7,318 bases of DNA from an uncultured Selenomonadales bacterium. Its GTDB lineage: Bacteria; Bacillota; Negativicutes; Selenomonadales; Selenomonadaceae. Below, one piece after another: positions 5,803-7,318 of the stretch (within the stretch, counting starts at the first letter, position 1; the number at the start of each line of letters is the position of its first letter). The position numbers were made by a program, and so were the translations under genes. The notes beneath the pieces were generated by a model, which saw nothing but the letters and a program-made list of their open reading frames with translations, had not been told where the DNA came from and ran no database searches. The stretch lies in contig CAMVAG010000111.1 in the NCBI GenBank assembly GCA_947165405.1, positions 1 through 7,318 on the forward strand, written 5' to 3'.

Positions 5803-6690
5803 ATGGCTAAGATTAAATTGGGTATCGCGTCGATTGCTTGGACGAACGACGACATGCCCGACCTCGGCAAGGAAAACACTTTTGAACAATGCGTCAGCGA
5901 AATGGCGTTGGCGGGCTTCACCGGCTCGGAAGTCGGAGGCAAATATCCGAAAGACACCGCCGTCCTCAAAAAGGCTCTCAACCTTCGCGGCATGTCAATC
6001 GCTTCCGCATGGTTCAGCTCATTCCTTTTGACGCAACCTTATAAGCAAGTCGAAAAAGATTTTATCGCTCACTGCGAATTTCTTCATGCCATGGGCGCGA
6101 AATTCTGCAACGTCGCCGAACAGGGCAACAGCATTCAAGGAAAATTCGACAAGGCTGTTTTCCGCGATAAGCCCTACAACACCGAAGAGCAATGGAAACT
6201 TTTGACGGAAGGTCTCAACAAATTGGGCGCGGTCGCGAAGAAAATCGGCTTGACGATGACTTATCATCATCACATGGGCACGGGCGTCCAGACCGCTGAA
6301 GAAATCGATAGACTTATGGCAGAGACCGACCCCGAATTGGTTTGGCTTCTCTATGACACCGGTCACCTCGTTTGCTCCGGCGAAGATTATCTTGCAATTC
6401 TCAAGAAGTACTTGCCGCGCATTCGTCACATTCATTTGAAAGACGTTCGCCTTGCGATTCGCGACAAAGTCAAAGCCGAAAATATGTGCTTCCTCGACGG
6501 CGTGCGCGCCGGTATGTTCACGGTACCCGGCGACGGCGATGTTGACTTCACTCCGATTTTCGACATTGTCAACGCAAGCGACTACGACGGCTGGTATATC
6601 GTCGAGGCGGAACAAGATCCCGCTAAGGCAAATCCTTTCGAGTATGCATTAAAAGCGCGCAAGTACATTCGCGATAAGGCTCACATTTAA
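5803..6690 (+). CDS. iolE: Inosose (2-keto-myo-inositol) dehydratase (IolE)
   Basis: A 295-residue protein of the xylose isomerase-like TIM-barrel family, matching the usual IolE length (about 297). It removes water from 2-keto-myo-inositol to give trihydroxycyclohexane-1,2-dione (EC 4.2.1.44), the IolD substrate, and needs a divalent metal. Characteristic segments are GIASIAWTNDDMPDLG at the N-terminus, EMALAGFTGSEVGGKYP, YHHHMGTGVQT (154-164), YDTGHL with Asp185 and His188, RHIHLKDVR with His211, GDGDVDF, and GWYIVEAEQDP with Glu268 and Glu270. The Asp185, His188, His211 and Glu268/270 positions include the likely metal and catalytic ligands, and none is missing. It follows iolT by 21 bases and is the last gene of the operon, before a strong terminator. 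IolE is encoded two genes after its pathway successor IolD, so gene order does not follow reaction order. Confidence 0.94.
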   Translation: MAKIKLGIASIAWTNDDMPDLGKENTFEQCVSEMALAGFTGSEVGGKYPKDTAVLKKALNLRGMSIASAWFSSFLLTQPYKQVEKDFIAHCEFLHAMGAKFCNVAEQGNSIQGKFDKAVFRDKPYNTEEQWKLLTEGLNKLGAVAKKIGLTMTYHHHMGTGVQTAEEIDRLMAETDPELVWLLYDTGHLVCSGEDYLAILKKYLPRIRHIHLKDVRLAIRDKVKAENMCFLDGVRAGMFTVPGDGDVDFTPIFDIVNASDYDGWYIVEAEQDPAKANPFEYALKARKYIRDKAHI

Positions 6691-6709
6691 TTAACAATTT
6701 CCCAATGAC

Positions 6710-6759
6710 AAAAAAAAAACGGCGCATGGATTTTCAAGTTCGAGTGCGTCGTTTTTTTT
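6710..6759. terminator. Bidirectional intrinsic terminator at the end of the iol operon
   Basis: A run of ten A (6710-6719) leads into ACGGCGCA (6719-6726), an 18-base loop, and TGCGTCGT (6745-6752) followed by a run of eight T (6752-6759). The arms pair over 8 bp with one G-U pair, and the flanking A and T runs can extend the stem. On the + strand it ends transcription about 20 bases after the iolE stop. On the - strand the same hairpin has a U-tract in the other direction and would end the convergent Res-like gene about 100 bases after its stop. Confidence 0.9.
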
Positions 6760-6856
6760 GTTTGCAGCTTAAGCATGCTTTCGACAAAGATTTTTACAAT
6801 CCTTGAAAATAAAGTTTGACATATCCTCTAATGGAGGCATTATGCTTTTTCGAGTG
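6760..6856. other. Spacer between terminator and convergent gene
   Basis: These 97 bases form the 3' untranslated region of the - strand gene. They hold a perfect 10-base palindrome, AAGCATGCTT (6771-6780), a small inverted repeat TAATG-gagg-CATTA (6829-6842), and an isolated TTGACA (6816-6821) on the + strand. I see no coding sequence and no function that can be supported. Confidence 0.4.
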
Positions 6857-7318
6857 TTACACAGCTTGTCCAAATGAATCAAAGATATTGTCGAGTTCGC
6901 CGTTACTGTTAGCACGGCATACCCTATCGCAAATTTCAGCTTTAGACATATCCAACCGAGTGAAAATTTTTTGTCCGAGTATTTTCTTTTCGCGAATCAG
7001 TTGCAATCTGCCGGAAATTGGATTTTCCTTTGCATAGTCAGCAAAACCTTTTGCCTTTCCAATGTTATCTCTTTGATTTGGATCGTGCGGCTCCAAAATA
7101 TCGACGATGTAACCATCTTCATTGTGACGTACAATGAGAAAATCCGGAAAGAATGTCTTCTTTTCGTTTAGTTCGTTTTCATAAGAAATGGCCAGCGACC
7201 ATGATGCTCGTTGACGATTTCTTATCCAACATACGAAATCTTTGCGACGTTGCTCCTCTTTCAGAACACTTTCTTCCCAGCCGTCGAGTTTAATCGTTGC
7301 TGTTCCTGTTGCCTCGTC
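6857..7318 (-). CDS. Res-like (type III restriction / DEAD-box helicase family) protein, C-terminal part; start outside window
   Basis: The - strand is open from the window edge at 7318 to a TAA at 6857-6859, giving 153 residues; the N-terminus lies beyond the window. The TTG at 7094-7096 is internal. The order of motifs is DFVCWIRNRQRASWSL, FFPDFLIVRHNEDGYIVDIL, EPHDPNQRDNIGKAKG, GRLQLIREKK and ELDNIF. This resembles the extreme C-terminus of large ATP-dependent helicase/nuclease proteins annotated as type III restriction subunit R or DEAD/DEAH-box proteins. PDF followed by V-D-I-L looks like a PD-(D/E)XK nuclease core, but the expected lysine after the acidic residue is not evident (DIL rather than ExK). 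The helicase motifs would lie upstream and cannot be checked. The region is AT-richer than the iol genes (one 60-base line counted by hand, 6961-7020, has 22 G+C; one in iolB, 2221-2280, has 33), compatible with transfer. It is convergent with the iol operon and probably unrelated to it. Confidence 0.6.
   Translation of the reverse strand, partial: DEATGTATIKLDGWEESVLKEEQRRKDFVCWIRNRQRASWSLAISYENELNEKKTFFPDFLIVRHNEDGYIVDILEPHDPNQRDNIGKAKGFADYAKENPISGRLQLIREKKILGQKIFTRLDMSKAEICDRVCRANSNGELDNIFDSFGQAV

Noticed and set aside
6816..6877. Perfect TTGACA box, GGAGG and an 11-codon ORF at 6842-6877 on the + strand, resembling a promoter with a leader peptide
   Set aside because: The best -10 candidate (CATTAT, 6838-6843) overlaps the ATG and lies downstream of GGAGG, so a transcript from this promoter would lack the ribosome-binding site. 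It would run antisense into the Res-like gene, with no + strand gene following in the window. Most likely chance.
1..7318. CRISPR array, tRNA or rRNA genes, insertion sequence ends
   Set aside because: No spaced direct repeats, no tRNA cloverleaf or rRNA-like segment, and no transposase or long terminal inverted repeats were recognised by reading.

Overview
The window carries most of a myo-inositol catabolism (iol) operon on the + strand, followed by the 3' end of an unrelated convergent gene on the - strand. The organism is a bacterium of roughly balanced GC. The strong AGGAGG-type Shine-Dalgarno sites, very tight gene spacing and anaerobe-like gene complement point weakly to Bacillota (perhaps a Negativicutes or Clostridia relative). 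That placement rests on general impression, not on a marker gene.

Layout: (1) positions 1-368 hold the C-terminal third of a transaldolase-family protein, cut by the window edge. (2) A 67-base gap with a perfect 9-bp hairpin leads into iolC (5-dehydro-2-deoxygluconokinase, 436-1470), iolB (5-deoxyglucuronate isomerase, 1482-2282) and iolD (ThDP-dependent trihydroxycyclohexanedione hydrolase, 2298-4244). These three are packed so tightly that the ribosome-binding sites of iolB and iolD overlap the preceding stop codons. (3) A 142-base gap contains a striking inverted array of 7-base units that can fold into a 16-bp hairpin. (4) iolT (MFS sugar/inositol porter, 4387-5781) and iolE (inosose dehydratase, 5803-6690) follow. 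(5) A strong A-tract/stem/T-tract hairpin at about 6710-6759 closes the operon and can work in both directions. (6) From 7318 down to 6857 the - strand encodes the AT-richer C-terminus of a protein resembling type III restriction/DEAD-box helicase (Res-like) proteins.

How the genes work together: IolT imports myo-inositol. A dehydrogenase (IolG, not in the window) would make 2-keto-myo-inositol. IolE dehydrates it, IolD hydrolyses the ring to 5-deoxyglucuronate, IolB isomerises that to 2-deoxy-5-keto-gluconate, and IolC phosphorylates it. The last carbon-carbon cleavage normally needs the IolJ aldolase or an aldolase domain fused to IolC. Neither is present here, and IolC is unfused. The transaldolase-family gene directly upstream is therefore a reasonable but unproven candidate for a carbon-handling role in this pathway.

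Most of the window is a recognisable, ordinary catabolic operon. The points worth a second look are the transaldolase neighbour, the two intergenic hairpin structures and the Res-like convergent gene.
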